A DNA stretch of 64,000 nucleotides from Geomonas anaerohicana (GCF_016458305.1 NZ_JAEMHL010000006.1:1-64000), one strand, 5' to 3'. Shown: positions 10,845 to 20,133, numbered from the stretch's first letter. The notes: generated by a model from the sequence alone, not told the origin. Translations and numbers: made by a program.

Positions 10845-11028
10845 AAAAGTGGAGATGGAATATTAGCTAATGAGGTGAGGATGGCGACGCCACTCATTAT
10901 AGCAGCAGCGATCTGTTTTGCAGGCGGGGGGAGACAAGCCGGCCGGAGGCGGTTTTGGAGACCACCCCGCCGCGCTGGGCGACGGGCAAGGTAGGGCAGG
11001 GAAGGGCAGGAAAGGATGCGACGAGCGA

Positions 11029-12243
11029 TCAGTTTTGCAAGGAGGTCATCTCGAAATTACGGTCCAGCAGTATCACGTCGATGAGTTCACCGGCGGCATA
11101 CGAGGATTCCGGCGCCAGTTTCATAAGTCCGTTGCCGAGGATGAGCGAGGAGAGCCGGCCGGAGCTCTGGTTCCCCGTGGTGGAGACAAGGTAGCGCCCC
11201 TCGTGCTGCGACACGATGCCGCGCACCAGGTGCGGGCGGTTTCCCTTGTTGGCGGCGGACTGCTGCAGTTCGGCCCGCACCACCGGGCGGAACACCCGGG
11301 TGTGCCCCATGGCCTTGAGCAGGGTCGGGCGCACGAAGAGTTCGAAGGAGACCATGGCGGCGACCGGATTCCCCGGCAGGGCGAAGATCGGCTTTCCCTG
11401 CAGCATCGCGAAGGCGAGCGGCTTCCCCGGCTTCATGTTCACCTTCCAGAAACTGACGCTCCCCCCGAGTTCCTCTATGGCGGCCTTCACGAAATCCCGG
11501 TCGCCTACGGAGACCCCCCCGGTGATGACCACGAAGTCGGCGTTGAGTCCCGCCCGGATCTTGTCGCAGGTGGCCTCCAGGGTGTCCCGGGCGATCCCCA
11601 AGAGTACCGGTTCTCCACCGGCATCCAGCACCTGTGCGGCGAGGCTGTAGCTGTTGCTGTTGATCAATTTACCCGGTTCTGGCGTCGAACCCGGTTCCAG
11701 CAGTTCGTCCCCGGTGGCAAGAATGGCGACGCGTGCGCGCCGGTGCACGGCGAGAGAGGTGCTCCCCATGGCGGACAGCATCCCTATTTCCTGCGGACGC
11801 AGCAGCGATCCGGCGGGGATGACGACGTCCCCCCTGGTTATGTCTTCGCCGCGCTGCCGTACGTGGTCGCCCGCCTTGACCTTGCCGCGCAGCACGATCC
11901 ATGCGCCGTCTTCTTCGACGTCCTCGATGGGGACCACGGTATCGCATCCCGGAGGGACCGGGGCGCCGGTCATGATCCGCACCGCTTCGCCCGGCGGGAC
12001 CGGTTCGCTGCGCACCTCGCCAGCGGGGAGGAAGCCGCATACCCTGAGCCGGTTCTCTTTTACCCCGGCAAAGAGGAAAGCGAAACCGTCCATGGCCGAG
12101 TTGTCCGCGGCGGGGATGTCCCAGGGGGCGACGTGGTCCTGCGGGGTGACCCGGTTCAGGGCGTGGAAGACGGTGACCTTCTCCGTCTCCAATGAAGTGG
12201 CCTGGTCCAGGATGATCCGTTGAGCTTCTTCGATGCCGATCAT
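11029..12243 (-). CDS. moeA: Molybdopterin molybdotransferase MoeA
   Basis: A 404-residue MoeA. It shows PAADNSAMDGFAF near residue 55, GEAVRIMTGAPVPPGCD near 105, VVITGGVSVGDRDFV in the middle domain and FALPGNPVAAMVSFELF later. It inserts molybdate into adenylylated molybdopterin, giving the cofactor needed by NarG. The frame is open to 12372, but conserved sequence begins at MIGIEEAQ, so I start at 12243, with GGGAGG upstream. It lies upstream of the nar genes on the same strand, so it may share a transcript with them in addition to the downstream FNR-type promoter. Confidence 0.94.
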   Translation of the reverse strand: MIGIEEAQRIILDQATSLETEKVTVFHALNRVTPQDHVAPWDIPAADNSAMDGFAFLFAGVKENRLRVCGFLPAGEVRSEPVPPGEAVRIMTGAPVPPGCDTVVPIEDVEEDGAWIVLRGKVKAGDHVRQRGEDITRGDVVIPAGSLLRPQEIGMLSAMGSTSLAVHRRARVAILATGDELLEPGSTPEPGKLINSNSYSLAAQVLDAGGEPVLLGIARDTLEATCDKIRAGLNADFVVITGGVSVGDRDFVKAAIEELGGSVSFWKVNMKPGKPLAFAMLQGKPIFALPGNPVAAMVSFELFVRPTLLKAMGHTRVFRPVVRAELQQSAANKGNRPHLVRGIVSQHEGRYLVSTTGNQSSGRLSSLILGNGLMKLAPESSYAAGELIDVILLDRNFEMTSLQN

Positions 12244-12352
12244 GGCGGCGCTGCCTCCCTCACAAGGTTGATACCGGTCCGACGCGGCGGTGCATCGGAG
12301 CAGGGGCGGTTGTATCAAAACCGGGGCGGCGCCTGCAACACATTTCCGCAGC

Positions 12353-12380
12353 TTGACACTGGTTGTGCCCATTGTACATT
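12353..12380 (+). promoter_or_regulatory. Sigma-70-type promoter for the gene at 12425
   Basis: TTGACA (12353-12358) and TACATT (12375-12380) are separated by 16 bp. Transcription would begin near 12388, leaving a short leader before the GTG at 12425. The moeA start is on the opposite strand 110 bp to the left. Confidence 0.55.
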
Positions 12381-12424
12381 TGGTCGGGATATTTTACCGA
12401 TCTGCCTTGGGAGCACAAGTCACA

Positions 12425-12931
12425 GTGGAAAAAATCAAAGTGTGCGTCAATGACATGATGCAGCAGGGGTACGTCTATTACCGTACCGAGCCGGCAGGGA
12501 AGAACTTTCATCCGGAGTTCAAGCCCGACCTGACGCCGAAAGAGATGCTGGAGATGGGTGTCTTCGGCGGCAAGTACATGACCGACTGTCAGGATGAGTT
12601 TCCGAAGGAGTGGTTTGAGAAGGCGCGCCTTTGCCACGAGCGCCATGTGCCGGAGTACAACTTCTTCGGCGTCAACGCCTCCAAGCCGCTCTCCTACTGG
12701 CGCGAGAAAGGGTGGATCTACAGCGACGATCCACGCGGCTGGTTCCAGTGGTACTGCCGCTATTACATGGGGCGCAGGTGCCCCGACGACGCGCGCCAGA
12801 TCAAGCGCTGGAAGGCAATGACCCGTCACATCGCCCAGATCAGGCACAATTGCCCCGAAGGTGTGCTCACCTGCCGCAGAAGACAACGTCAGGCGCTGTT
12901 GCATTGGGCGTACGACAGCAGGAATTTCTGA
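12425..12931 (+). CDS. Conserved Geobacter-type cytosolic protein of unknown function
   Basis: A 168-residue soluble protein rich in Trp, Tyr and Cys, with no signal peptide or membrane segment. I place the start at the GTG at 12425, which gives an N-terminus MEKIKVCVNDMMQQG; upstream in-frame codons (from 12290) run through the presumed promoter. Conserved-looking blocks are GYVYYRTEPAG, DLTPKEMLEMGVFGGKYM, LSYWREKGWIY and WFQWYCRYYMGRR. I believe similar proteins occur in Geobacter genomes, but I know of no assigned role. It diverges from moeA. Confidence 0.8.
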   Translation: MEKIKVCVNDMMQQGYVYYRTEPAGKNFHPEFKPDLTPKEMLEMGVFGGKYMTDCQDEFPKEWFEKARLCHERHVPEYNFFGVNASKPLSYWREKGWIYSDDPRGWFQWYCRYYMGRRCPDDARQIKRWKAMTRHIAQIRHNCPEGVLTCRRRQRQALLHWAYDSRNF

Positions 12932-12948
12932 TCCTTGCCCCAGCCGAA

Positions 12949-13043
12949 CCGTTCCCCCTCCCTAAACCTCCCCCTCCAGGGGAGGGATGTCAAACGGCTC
13001 CTCCCCCCGGAGGGGGGAGGTTGGGAGGGGGGAAGAACCCTTC
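12949..13043. repeat. Palindromic C/G-tract repeat between convergent genes
   Basis: Copies of the CCCCCTCC/GGAGGGGG dyad family lie between the ends of the gene at 12425 (plus) and the eCIS ATPase (minus). At this position a hairpin could act as a bidirectional transcript end, although no T-tract is present. Confidence 0.75.
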
Positions 13044-14396
13044 TCATACAACCTTCCCCTCCTTCACAAACTCCCTCAGAATCGCCGCCTCCAGCCGCTT
13101 CAGTTCCAGTCGCAGCGTCTGGTCTGCCAGCACCTCCAGCGCGCAGTGGTGCGTCACGTTCATGATCCCGGCCCCGGGCAACTCGTAACGCGCCGCTATC
13201 TGCCGCCAGTCGATCTCCGGTGCGATCTCCACCTGGGCCGGAAAGGCGTTGCACCAGAGCCGGTAACGCTCCTCCGGCCGCGGCATGGGAAAATGGATGA
13301 TGCTCTGGAAGCGCCGCGCGAATGCCGGATCCAAATGGCTGCGCTGGTTGGTGGCCAGGATCACCAGGCCGTGGTACTGCTCGATGCGCTGCAACAGGTA
13401 CGACACCTCCTGGTTGGCGTATCGGTCGTGGGCGTCGCGCACGTCGGTCCTCTTGCCGAACAGGGCGTCGGCCTCGTCGAAGAACAGGATCCAGTCCTTG
13501 AACTCCGCCTTCTCGAACAGAAGGGCCAGGTTCTTCTCGGTTTCCCCGATGTACTTGGAGATGACCCGCGACAGGTCGATGCGGAAGACGTCCTTGCCGG
13601 TGTACTTCCCCAACAGGGTCGCGGTCAGGGTCTTGCCGGTGCCGGGAGGGCCGTGGAAGAGCGCGCGGTAGCCGCGCTGCAGCTTGCGCCCCATGCCCCA
13701 TTCCTCGATCAGGGTGCGGTTGTGGGTGATCCAGTTCTCGATCTCACGGATCTGGCGCAGGGTGTCGGGATGCAGCACCAGGTCATCCCACTCAAGCTCG
13801 GTTTCTATCGCCTGGGCGGGGAAGTCGGGACCGAAACGCGGTCTCCCCACCGTGCCCAGGGTGACCCATTCCACCAGTTCCGGGTCGATGCAGAGTCGCC
13901 CGCCCATCGCCGGTTCACCGGGACGCACCTGGTCCAGCCAAAGAATCCGTTTCTTCGCAAACCAATGGTCGCTTGCGAAGAAGCGCTGCACCTCGATCCT
14001 TCTCCTGACGTCATGCCCGGCCAGGATGAACTGCGCCGTCTCACCGGTCGGCAGTATCGAGCGCTGATCGACTCCGGTCACGCCGCCGAATTCGGCAAGC
14101 TCGCCCCCCTCGGGGATCAGCCTTCCCAGGATCTTGTTGAAGAACCCCGGGCGCAGGTGGGGCGCCAGGGCGATCATCACTACGGCGAACTCGTCCCTGG
14201 TGGGGTCCTGGCTCTTGATGAACAGCTCGATGGGCGAGTCCTCACTGTAAAATTCCAGGGGCGGAGGGAGGTATGCTTCGGCCTGCTCCAGCCGCACCCG
14301 GAGATAGCCGGTGACCAGCTGAGTAAGCCAATCCAGGGCCAACTCGAGGTTGACCGCGTCATCGCTATGCTGTGGGTGAGGACTATGCCGGGGCAT
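13044..14396 (-). CDS. eCIS AAA+ ATPase (Afp15/PVC15-like)
   Basis: A 450-residue protein with a C-terminal AAA+ domain: Walker A GPPGTGKT at about 249-256, Walker B FFDEADALFG near 302, and ATNQRSHLDPAFARRF further on. The N-terminal 230 residues are family-specific and may bind a substrate or particle component. AAA+ ATPases of this type are core members of Afp/PVC-type loci and are thought to help in assembly or cargo loading. It is the last gene of the eCIS transcript, and its start overlaps the preceding gene by 14 bp. Confidence 0.88.
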   Translation of the reverse strand: MPRHSPHPQHSDDAVNLELALDWLTQLVTGYLRVRLEQAEAYLPPPLEFYSEDSPIELFIKSQDPTRDEFAVVMIALAPHLRPGFFNKILGRLIPEGGELAEFGGVTGVDQRSILPTGETAQFILAGHDVRRRIEVQRFFASDHWFAKKRILWLDQVRPGEPAMGGRLCIDPELVEWVTLGTVGRPRFGPDFPAQAIETELEWDDLVLHPDTLRQIREIENWITHNRTLIEEWGMGRKLQRGYRALFHGPPGTGKTLTATLLGKYTGKDVFRIDLSRVISKYIGETEKNLALLFEKAEFKDWILFFDEADALFGKRTDVRDAHDRYANQEVSYLLQRIEQYHGLVILATNQRSHLDPAFARRFQSIIHFPMPRPEERYRLWCNAFPAQVEIAPEIDWRQIAARYELPGAGIMNVTHHCALEVLADQTLRLELKRLEAAILREFVKEGKVV

Positions 14397-15012
14397 GGAT
14401 CACGGCTCCTGATGTCTGCAGGAACGAGAGCACCAACTCAGGGTACGCACCATGGAAAAATTTCTCATCCCCCGAGCCGAGGGCGGCCCTCAGGTGGAAG
14501 GCCCCGTGGTTTACCCGCACTACCTGGACCACCGGGTCGGGTGCCGACACCTCCTTTCTCGCCGCCGTCAGTTCCTTGTCGCTGATCACCCTCCGGGCCG
14601 TCTCCTTGGCCTTGTTCTCCGAGTCGAAGACCCCGACGGCAAGGCAGGAGAAGGGTTCGAACTTGTAGCTCTCCACCTCGGGGGAGTAGTCGTCGATATC
14701 GTCGATGCCCAGGTAGCCCAGCTTGAGCGGCTGGATGGCGACCTGTACCCGGAAGTGGAGGGTGACCCGCCAGATGAAGTCCCACTTGGACTCCCACCCC
14801 TGTTCCTCCCAGTACTCGCTGTAGTAGTTGCAGCGGTACGGCTTGATGCCCCACTTCAGCGGTTGCGCACCGATGTCCAGGGCGCCGATCAGGGCGCTGA
14901 CGAATCTCTCCGAACCGCCTCCCACCTGGTCGGAGTCGCCCCTGGTCAGGATGAAGTCCACCACAGTGCCATCTGCGCTTACCGAAGGATGCCACAGGTA
15001 TAGCATGCTCAT
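14383..15012 (-). CDS. eCIS-associated protein of unknown function
   Basis: A 209-residue soluble protein that I do not recognise. It starts MSMLYLWHPSVSADG and is rich in Tyr and Trp (CNYYSEYWEEQGWESKWDF). It has no signal peptide or membrane segment. Its ATG overlaps the stop of the 1202-residue DUF4157 protein (ATGA), so the two are translationally coupled. Possible roles are an immunity protein for the nuclease domain of that protein, a cargo-loading adaptor, or a structural part of the particle; the sequence does not decide between them. Confidence 0.75.
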   Translation of the reverse strand: MSMLYLWHPSVSADGTVVDFILTRGDSDQVGGGSERFVSALIGALDIGAQPLKWGIKPYRCNYYSEYWEEQGWESKWDFIWRVTLHFRVQVAIQPLKLGYLGIDDIDDYSPEVESYKFEPFSCLAVGVFDSENKAKETARRVISDKELTAARKEVSAPDPVVQVVRVNHGAFHLRAALGSGDEKFFHGAYPELVLSFLQTSGAVIHAPA

Positions 15013-18000
15013 TTTCGTCCCTCTCCTGGCCCGCGGAAATTGATGGTTACCGTCTTCTTGTAGCTGTCGGGGAGGTTGGCCCCCATGGAACTGTTCTCAC
15101 GGTACGGCACCACATCGAGCCCCTTGATGTCGTTGAAATAGTCTTTGCGAGCGTCCTGGTGGGTGTCCCTGCCGTCGCTGTTCCAGTGGTCGACCACCGC
15201 CTGTTTCTTGTGGTCCACCGTGGGCGACTCGTCATAGGTCTTGGTCTTGTCCCAGTACCGGTTCTTCCACCAGTACAGCTTCGGGTTGGTCGGGTGCCGC
15301 AGTTTGTTCGGGTTGTTGACCCGTTCGTCGCGCCACTCGTAGACGTCCTTGCGGTAGCTCTTGCCGTAGAAGCTGTCGCGAATGACTTCCTTGGTGTCGT
15401 ACCCGTCTTTCAACACGTACTTGTGCCCCTTGCGGGTGACCAGCGCGGACTTGTGTTTCTTGAGCCGTTTCTTCTTGGGCCCAGCCTTCTTCGGATTAAT
15501 GCTCCCCTGGACCGAGTCGTAGACCTCGTCCTCGTCCGCCGTTGCCTCGACCAGTTCCAGCGCGGTCAGCTTGTACTTCGTCTTGATCACCACCAGGGCA
15601 ATAGTGATCTGCGGAGCGTCCTTGTTCTCATCGTCCAACAGCTTGTTGGCCTCGGACAGTGCCGCCTCAAGGTCGGCCTGCTTTTGCGCCTCCGTCCTTT
15701 CGTCCTTCTTGCCGTCCTTGGCTTCTTTGTCTATGTTCTTCCCTTTCAGTTGCACCGGTTTGGCGCTTTTCCCTCCCGCCTTGGGTGTGACGATCCAGCT
15801 GTCCCCCTTGGCCTGGATGTCGAAGCTCACCCCCTTTACGGAAGCCTTGATCTTGCCCAGCTCCGCGTCCAACATCGCGCGGGTGAAGGGGCCGCCGGCA
15901 CGAAGTCCCCCCAGCGGCTTGGCCGCCGCCTGGAAGATCTTGGCCACATCCTGATCCTTTGCCGCCTTGGGATCGGGCTTGGCCGATTTCGTCCCGGCGG
16001 GAGGTTTCGCCCCCTTCTTGGTCGGCTTCGCCTCCGGTTTTTTCGGCGCCGGCTTCTTGGGTGGGATGGTGGGGGGAGGGATACTGCCGTCATCCTTGAA
16101 GCTGCCGCTGCCGCTCCCCTTGCCGCCCGACTTGTCCGGCAGCTTGTCGTCCACCATGCTGGTCATGAACTTGGACGGATCGAACTCCGGCTTCTTCAGT
16201 TCGATCTCCGGCACCTGCCCCGAGCCGAGCACGTACTCCTTCACCACCGCGCTGATGCCGACCGGGTCGGAAAGAGGCCACTGCTTGGCGAACAGCGGCC
16301 AGGTCCAGCGGTGGTCCGAGATGGGAGACCACCACGGCGTCTCCAGGGCGATGAAGAAGTCGCCGCCCAGGTCGAGCATTGGTTGCGCCACTATGTCCAG
16401 TGTCCCGCCGACGTAAAACACCCCCGGATCACGGTAGCCGATGGTCGGGCGCGCGTCGGCGTACGCCTTGAGCCCCACGTCCACCTGGATGCCGATGCCG
16501 AACTTCAGATCGTGCGAAGCGATCTCGACCCCGGCGCCTCCCTCGGCGCGCAGTCTGAGCCCTGCGTAGGCCGAGATATTGAACGAGGCGGAGATCTGGA
16601 TGAACTTCTGCACCTCGGGATCGGTGGAGTAGGTACCCAGGATCTCGATGTTGTAGATCTTCGCCGGGCCCAGGCGCGCCAGGGCGGTCAGGCTGATGTT
16701 GGCGAACAGGTTCAGGTTGCCGACCACGGGGATGCCGTAGTACGCCTTGGCCTCGAACTTGACGATTTCCCGGTCGAAGTTCTTCTCCGGGAAGAGCGGG
16801 ATCTCGCCCGGTGGAGCGATCTTGCTCACCACGGTCAGAAGCCCGCGCCCGTCCACCACCACCCACACCGTTCCGGCGAACCACTGCGTCAGGTGAAACT
16901 GCAGCTGCCCGGTGGCGGCGATGGCGCGGGTCTTGTTGTTCGGCTTGGGCGCCGGCACCGGCGGGGGAGGGCCGGTCGCCTCGATGTTCTCCTTCCCCCC
17001 CGCAGCGGCGATGGCGTCCTTGGCGAACTTGTTGGCCGAGTCCATGTCGGTGGCGACAAAGGCCACCTCGCCGGAGAGCTTGTCCGCGTTGTAGGCTGCC
17101 TTGCCGCCGATATCGACCGTGCCGTCCGGCTTGTAGATGACGGTCGCCATGCCGCTGAAGGACTTGTGGTTCACCGCGAGGGTGAGCTGGCCGGCGAGGG
17201 AGCCCTTGGTGTTGTCGAGCTGCAGCTCCCCCTTCACCACCCCCTTCACGTCGACGGTGGCGCTGGCGTCGATCTTCGGCTTGCTCACGTTCTCGACGCT
17301 GAGGTTCAGGCTCGCGTCCAGGAAGCCGCCGATCTCAACCTTGAGCCCCTCGACTCCCAGGGTGAGTTTCCCGGACTCGAAGCTGTTGATGGGCTTGGGA
17401 AGTTTCTCCACCCTGAGGCCGAGACCGCCGAGCAGCTCCGAGTTTTTCTGCAGCGCCCGCAGCCAGTCGTTGGTGTTGCCTCCCTTGGGGGTGAGCGAGG
17501 CGTAGCCGTCCTTCACCTCGTTGTTGCGGATGGTGAAGTTGACGTGCATGCCGCCCAACTGGTCGGTCCACGGGTTCTGCAGGGGCATGCTCCCCTTGCC
17601 GATCGAGTCCAGGTTCTTCTTGCTGTCCATCCGGACTTTGACCCGTCCCTCGCTGGTGAGCCCCTTGACGATGACGCGTACTTCCAGCCCTTTGCCCTTT
17701 GCCGCCTCGATCTCTGCTTTAACTTTCTCCGACGGGGCGAAAACGGCGGAGGATAGATCGACCAGCTCCGAACTGACCGGTCCCTCCGCGGCAGGAGGCG
17801 CTCCCTTGGCCGCGGCCGGGGCCGTAGCCCTCATGACTGAAGGACCCTGCTGGTCCCTGTCCCGATGCGGGTTTCCCTGCCGGGCGACAGCGGCGCCTTG
17901 CTGTTCCGTGTGGGCCAGTTCGTGGGCGATCAGCCTCTTGCCTTCACTCGTTCCCGGCTGGTAGGCGTCGCGGGCGAAAAAGACGTGGTTGCCATAGGTG

Positions 18001-18617
18001 AAGGCACGCGCCGAAAGATCTTCGGAGAGACCGGCGGCGCGGTCGTCGTTATGCACCCGGACCCCGCTGAAATCGCTCCCGAAACGCGGCTCCATGAAGT
18101 CGCGCACCGGCCCTGCCAGAGGTTGCCCTCCCGAGGTGCTATCCTTGACCGCCGACTGCACCGAATCGCTGACGGCCGGCGCCGGACCTGAATCCGCGCG
18201 GGCCAGCTTTTCCTCCCCTGTGCCGTCCCCCTGGCCTAGCTTTGCCTGCCGGCCCAGTTGCTCGTCGCTCTTTGCTTCCCTCTGCAGCCGCTCCTCTTGG
18301 CGTTCCAGTCTTTCGGTCCCCTGGCGCTGCAGCTTCTCCTCGTTTGCCTGCCTGGGCAACTGCTCCTGTGGCCTTGGCAACTGCTCCTGCTGTCGCGGTA
18401 ACTGTTCCTGCTGTCGGTCCAACCGCTCGGCTCCAGCTTCTGCCGGTTGCCCCATGCGCATGACGCGGTCGGCGCTGCGGTCCGCCTCCTGTTCCATCTT
18501 GTCGCCCGGCTTGCTGACTGTCAGCTTCCTTTGCAGCGTCGGCGCGATGAAGGGCTGCCTCGACAGCTGTGCCGCGTTGGTCGAACTGGAGGAAGATTTT
18601 TCCGCGCACGATTTCAT
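15009..18617 (-). CDS. eCIS core DUF4157 protein with C-terminal HNH-like nuclease domain
   Basis: A 1202-residue protein. Residues 25-55 (SKPGDKMEQEADRSADRVM) are the eCIS-core lead-in. Residues about 60-125 form a Gln/Arg/Leu/Glu-rich repeat region. DUF4157 follows at about 155-240, with RFGSDFSGVRVH and the zincin-type motif HELAH near 231. A long beta-rich region runs from about 300 to 820, then a Lys/Pro linker at about 830-885. The last 75 residues resemble HNH/Endo VII-type toxins: TVDHK (D1135, H1136), DHWN (H1144), GRDTHQ (1149-1154) and NSSMG (1175-1179). DUF4157 proteins mark eCIS loci and many are cargo. Nuclease cargo is therefore the best reading, by inference. Confidence 0.85.
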   Translation of the reverse strand: MKSCAEKSSSSSTNAAQLSRQPFIAPTLQRKLTVSKPGDKMEQEADRSADRVMRMGQPAEAGAERLDRQQEQLPRQQEQLPRPQEQLPRQANEEKLQRQGTERLERQEERLQREAKSDEQLGRQAKLGQGDGTGEEKLARADSGPAPAVSDSVQSAVKDSTSGGQPLAGPVRDFMEPRFGSDFSGVRVHNDDRAAGLSEDLSARAFTYGNHVFFARDAYQPGTSEGKRLIAHELAHTEQQGAAVARQGNPHRDRDQQGPSVMRATAPAAAKGAPPAAEGPVSSELVDLSSAVFAPSEKVKAEIEAAKGKGLEVRVIVKGLTSEGRVKVRMDSKKNLDSIGKGSMPLQNPWTDQLGGMHVNFTIRNNEVKDGYASLTPKGGNTNDWLRALQKNSELLGGLGLRVEKLPKPINSFESGKLTLGVEGLKVEIGGFLDASLNLSVENVSKPKIDASATVDVKGVVKGELQLDNTKGSLAGQLTLAVNHKSFSGMATVIYKPDGTVDIGGKAAYNADKLSGEVAFVATDMDSANKFAKDAIAAAGGKENIEATGPPPPVPAPKPNNKTRAIAATGQLQFHLTQWFAGTVWVVVDGRGLLTVVSKIAPPGEIPLFPEKNFDREIVKFEAKAYYGIPVVGNLNLFANISLTALARLGPAKIYNIEILGTYSTDPEVQKFIQISASFNISAYAGLRLRAEGGAGVEIASHDLKFGIGIQVDVGLKAYADARPTIGYRDPGVFYVGGTLDIVAQPMLDLGGDFFIALETPWWSPISDHRWTWPLFAKQWPLSDPVGISAVVKEYVLGSGQVPEIELKKPEFDPSKFMTSMVDDKLPDKSGGKGSGSGSFKDDGSIPPPTIPPKKPAPKKPEAKPTKKGAKPPAGTKSAKPDPKAAKDQDVAKIFQAAAKPLGGLRAGGPFTRAMLDAELGKIKASVKGVSFDIQAKGDSWIVTPKAGGKSAKPVQLKGKNIDKEAKDGKKDERTEAQKQADLEAALSEANKLLDDENKDAPQITIALVVIKTKYKLTALELVEATADEDEVYDSVQGSINPKKAGPKKKRLKKHKSALVTRKGHKYVLKDGYDTKEVIRDSFYGKSYRKDVYEWRDERVNNPNKLRHPTNPKLYWWKNRYWDKTKTYDESPTVDHKKQAVVDHWNSDGRDTHQDARKDYFNDIKGLDVVPYRENSSMGANLPDSYKKTVTINFRGPGEGRK

Positions 18618-18627
18618 CGCCGCTCTC

Positions 18628-20013
18628 CTAGTTCCACTCCACCCACAAAAGCTTCGGCATCCACGGCAGTTTCACCATGGAGATGCTGAAGGGCAGTTGG
18701 TCCAGCAATATGTCGTAGCTGTTCCTCTCCACCTGCAGCAGCCATTCATCGTTGCCGCGCAGGGTGAGCTTCGCAGGCCGCATCAGGAAGGAGCCGCGCA
18801 GCCCATCCGGCGAGCTGTTCCCCAGTGCCCCCCAGTGCTTGACCAGCGCCTGCAGCAGGGAATCGCACATCTCCATGCCCTGGTCGCTCAGCTCGACATT
18901 GCGGGGGAACGAGGCATGGAGCGGGATATCGCATAACACCTTGGCCAGCGCCAGGCGGTATTCCGGCTGGTCCAGCGAACCGCAGGCGAGGTAATTCAAA
19001 ACCGCGACGCCGCGCTCGGGCTCGACCATGCGGTCTTCACTGCAGATCTCCAGCCCCTCGAAGAGTTGCTTCAGGTAGGGGTGCAAGAGGACGATGCCGC
19101 CGTTGTCGACGTAGATCCCGTCCTGCGCTGCCTCTTCCTGTTTGCGGGGCGATTGCTCATGTCGGGACGTACCGTCGCCGGACGCGACTGCCGCTGCGAC
19201 CGTGCTGACGGTTGGCGGCGCTGCCGGCCAGTGCCGCTGCAACGCCGCCATGACCGCCTCGTTTTCCCTGATCGACAGGGGCAGTACCAGCAAGGCCCGC
19301 GAGACGAGTTCGTATTCCGTGGCGCTGATGCCATGTGCGGCCGCAGCGAAACCGTGTCGCCAGACCGCATTGCGGATCCGGGAGAGGACCGCCTCCGGCA
19401 GTGCGATGTGCGCCAACTCTTCCAGTGCTGCGCTGACCCGACTGCCGATCTGCGGGGCCAGGAGTGGCAGCAGCAGCGCACGGAAACTCTCCGAGAACTG
19501 CAGGATCAGCCGTGTTTGAGCCTCTTCCCTCCGAAGCGGGATCAGGGCATCCTCCAGCGCGACGACCACAGCATCGTGGAGGTTTCCCTCCAGCCAGCAT
19601 TCCAGCAGTACCTGCTCCAACTCCTTTCCCGTCGGGAGTTGGAACCACCAGGGTAGGGCGCCGTGTTCAAGGAAGTGCAGGAAGACCTCCGTCAGGGCCT
19701 GCACGCTGTTCCTGCGCCGGGAGTTTGTCCGCGGCGCCGCAAGCTCCTCGCGCAGCGATTGTTGCAGTTCTTTGCGGATCGAAGGGGCCAAGTCCGCCTC
19801 CAGCCGCTCCAGTGGGATAGCGCCCGCGTCGATGACCAATTGTTCCAGGAATAGGTGTTCGTCTTCCGGGACCTGTTCGTTCAGGGTCACCTCGATGACC
19901 GGGAGCAGATAGTCATTGCAGAAGCGCTGCAGGCGCCGCTGCAGCACCGCCGCCTCGGCCTCCGGGCCGTCGAAGTCGACGTGCAGGTGCTGTTGTTGAA
20001 TCACGTGTGACAT
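18628..20013 (-). CDS. Contractile injection system tape-measure-type protein (CIS_TMP)
   Basis: A 461-residue protein. Its N-terminus (MSHVIQQQHLHVDF), early LEQLVIDAGAI, the late IYVDNGGIVLLHPYLKQLF, and the ending LPFSISMVKLPWMPKLLWVEW match the pattern I know for the contractile-injection-system tape measure family (PF19268). Such proteins are proposed to set tube length. At 461 residues it is short for a classical tape measure. AAAGGCAG lies just before the ATG. The RAYT element sits immediately upstream, and the DUF4157 gene follows after 10 bp. Confidence 0.75.
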   Translation of the reverse strand: MSHVIQQQHLHVDFDGPEAEAAVLQRRLQRFCNDYLLPVIEVTLNEQVPEDEHLFLEQLVIDAGAIPLERLEADLAPSIRKELQQSLREELAAPRTNSRRRNSVQALTEVFLHFLEHGALPWWFQLPTGKELEQVLLECWLEGNLHDAVVVALEDALIPLRREEAQTRLILQFSESFRALLLPLLAPQIGSRVSAALEELAHIALPEAVLSRIRNAVWRHGFAAAAHGISATEYELVSRALLVLPLSIRENEAVMAALQRHWPAAPPTVSTVAAAVASGDGTSRHEQSPRKQEEAAQDGIYVDNGGIVLLHPYLKQLFEGLEICSEDRMVEPERGVAVLNYLACGSLDQPEYRLALAKVLCDIPLHASFPRNVELSDQGMEMCDSLLQALVKHWGALGNSSPDGLRGSFLMRPAKLTLRGNDEWLLQVERNSYDILLDQLPFSISMVKLPWMPKLLWVEWN

Positions 20014-20076
20014 ATCTGCCTTTCACCTTTGTCTGACCAGTCCGACCAGTCTGATGGCGCTTTACAGGTCTTTTAG

Positions 20077-20133
20077 TCTCGTTCCCAAGCTCCAGCTTGG
20101 GAACGTACGGTCGATGTTGAAGCTCCAGCTTTA
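20077..20133. repeat. REP palindromes, left flank of RAYT
   Basis: CGTTCCCAAGCT and AGCTTGGGAACG form a near-perfect palindrome at 20080-20105. A shorter related element, GAAGCTCCAGCTTT, lies at 20119-20132 and overlaps the RAYT stop codon. The same pair occurs inverted on the right flank. Confidence 0.85.

Noticed and set aside
15159-17756. 865-codon plus-strand frame opposite the DUF4157 gene
   Set aside because: The minus-strand protein has recognisable domains and operon context. The plus-strand translation is a low-complexity Val/Leu/Arg/His-rich shadow.
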